This document shows, piece after piece, positions 5,533 to 5,569 of a DNA stretch of 5,569 nt (its first letter is position 1; each line of letters starts with the position of its first letter). The notes under the pieces are model-generated. The model was given only the letters and a program-made list of their open reading frames with translations. It ran no database searches and had not been told where the DNA came from. The DNA lies in the NCBI GenBank assembly GCA_003486645.1, contig DNGI01000435.1, positions 1-5,569 of the forward strand, given 5' to 3'. Origin of the DNA: Cyanobacteria bacterium UBA11370 (GTDB taxonomy: Bacteria; Cyanobacteriota; Cyanobacteriia; Cyanobacteriales; Coleofasciculaceae). A program made the translations under genes and the position numbers.

Positions 5533-5569
5533 TTATTGGTTGTTTGTTGTTGGTTGTTAGTTATTGGTT
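5533..5569. repeat. G/T-rich degenerate heptamer-like repeat after nrtC
   Basis: After the nrtC stop (TAG, 5530-5532) the 37 remaining nt consist of repeated GTT/TTG words, with GTTATTGGTT at 5532-5541 recurring at 5560-5569. They can be read as degenerate 7-nt units (GTTATTG, GTTGTTT, GTTGTTG, GTTGTTA, GTTATTG). No terminator is visible before the window ends, consistent with the operon continuing, probably to nrtD. Confidence 0.6.

Overview
The window is a piece of a cyanobacterial chromosome carrying the first three genes of a nitrate/nitrite ABC-transport operon, nrtA-nrtB-nrtC, all on the + strand. Its fourth gene (nrtD in known operons) would lie just past the right edge. The cyanobacterial assignment rests on four things: the nrt gene order, the NrtC-type fusion of an ATPase to an NrtA-like domain (a cyanobacterial hallmark), three copies of the HIP1 octamer GCGATCGC inside coding sequence, and short tandem 7-8 nt repeats in the gaps between genes. 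Those repeats are typical of filamentous or large-genome cyanobacteria. The exact genus cannot be read from the sequence.

Layout. Positions 1-98 hold no gene, only a C-rich tandem repeat. Positions 99-299 (- strand) hold a small unrecognised gene with a TTG start behind a near-ideal Shine-Dalgarno sequence. Positions 300-1115 are an AT-rich stretch of about 816 nt without a convincing gene. It holds a second C-rich repeat, several dyads and hairpins, and presumably the divergent promoters of the small gene and of nrtA. Then follow nrtA (1116-2462), a 97-nt gap with a tandem heptamer, nrtB (2560-3405), a 123-nt gap with a perfect 16-bp hairpin and dispersed-repeat-like sequence, and nrtC (3529-5532). 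The last 37 nt are repeat-like.

How the genes work together. NrtA is a lipid-anchored periplasmic binding protein that captures nitrate/nitrite. NrtB is the membrane channel subunit, expected to act as a dimer. NrtC supplies one ATPase domain, plus a C-terminal NrtA-like domain that in studied strains shuts down uptake when ammonium is available. NrtD, the second ATPase, is expected next.

The window is mostly a well-known system. The less explained parts are the small divergent gene, the long leader without an adjacent nirA, a LysR-type-looking dyad just upstream of nrtA, and the different short repeats occupying every gap. No perfect NtcA box (GTA-N8-TAC) was found by eye.
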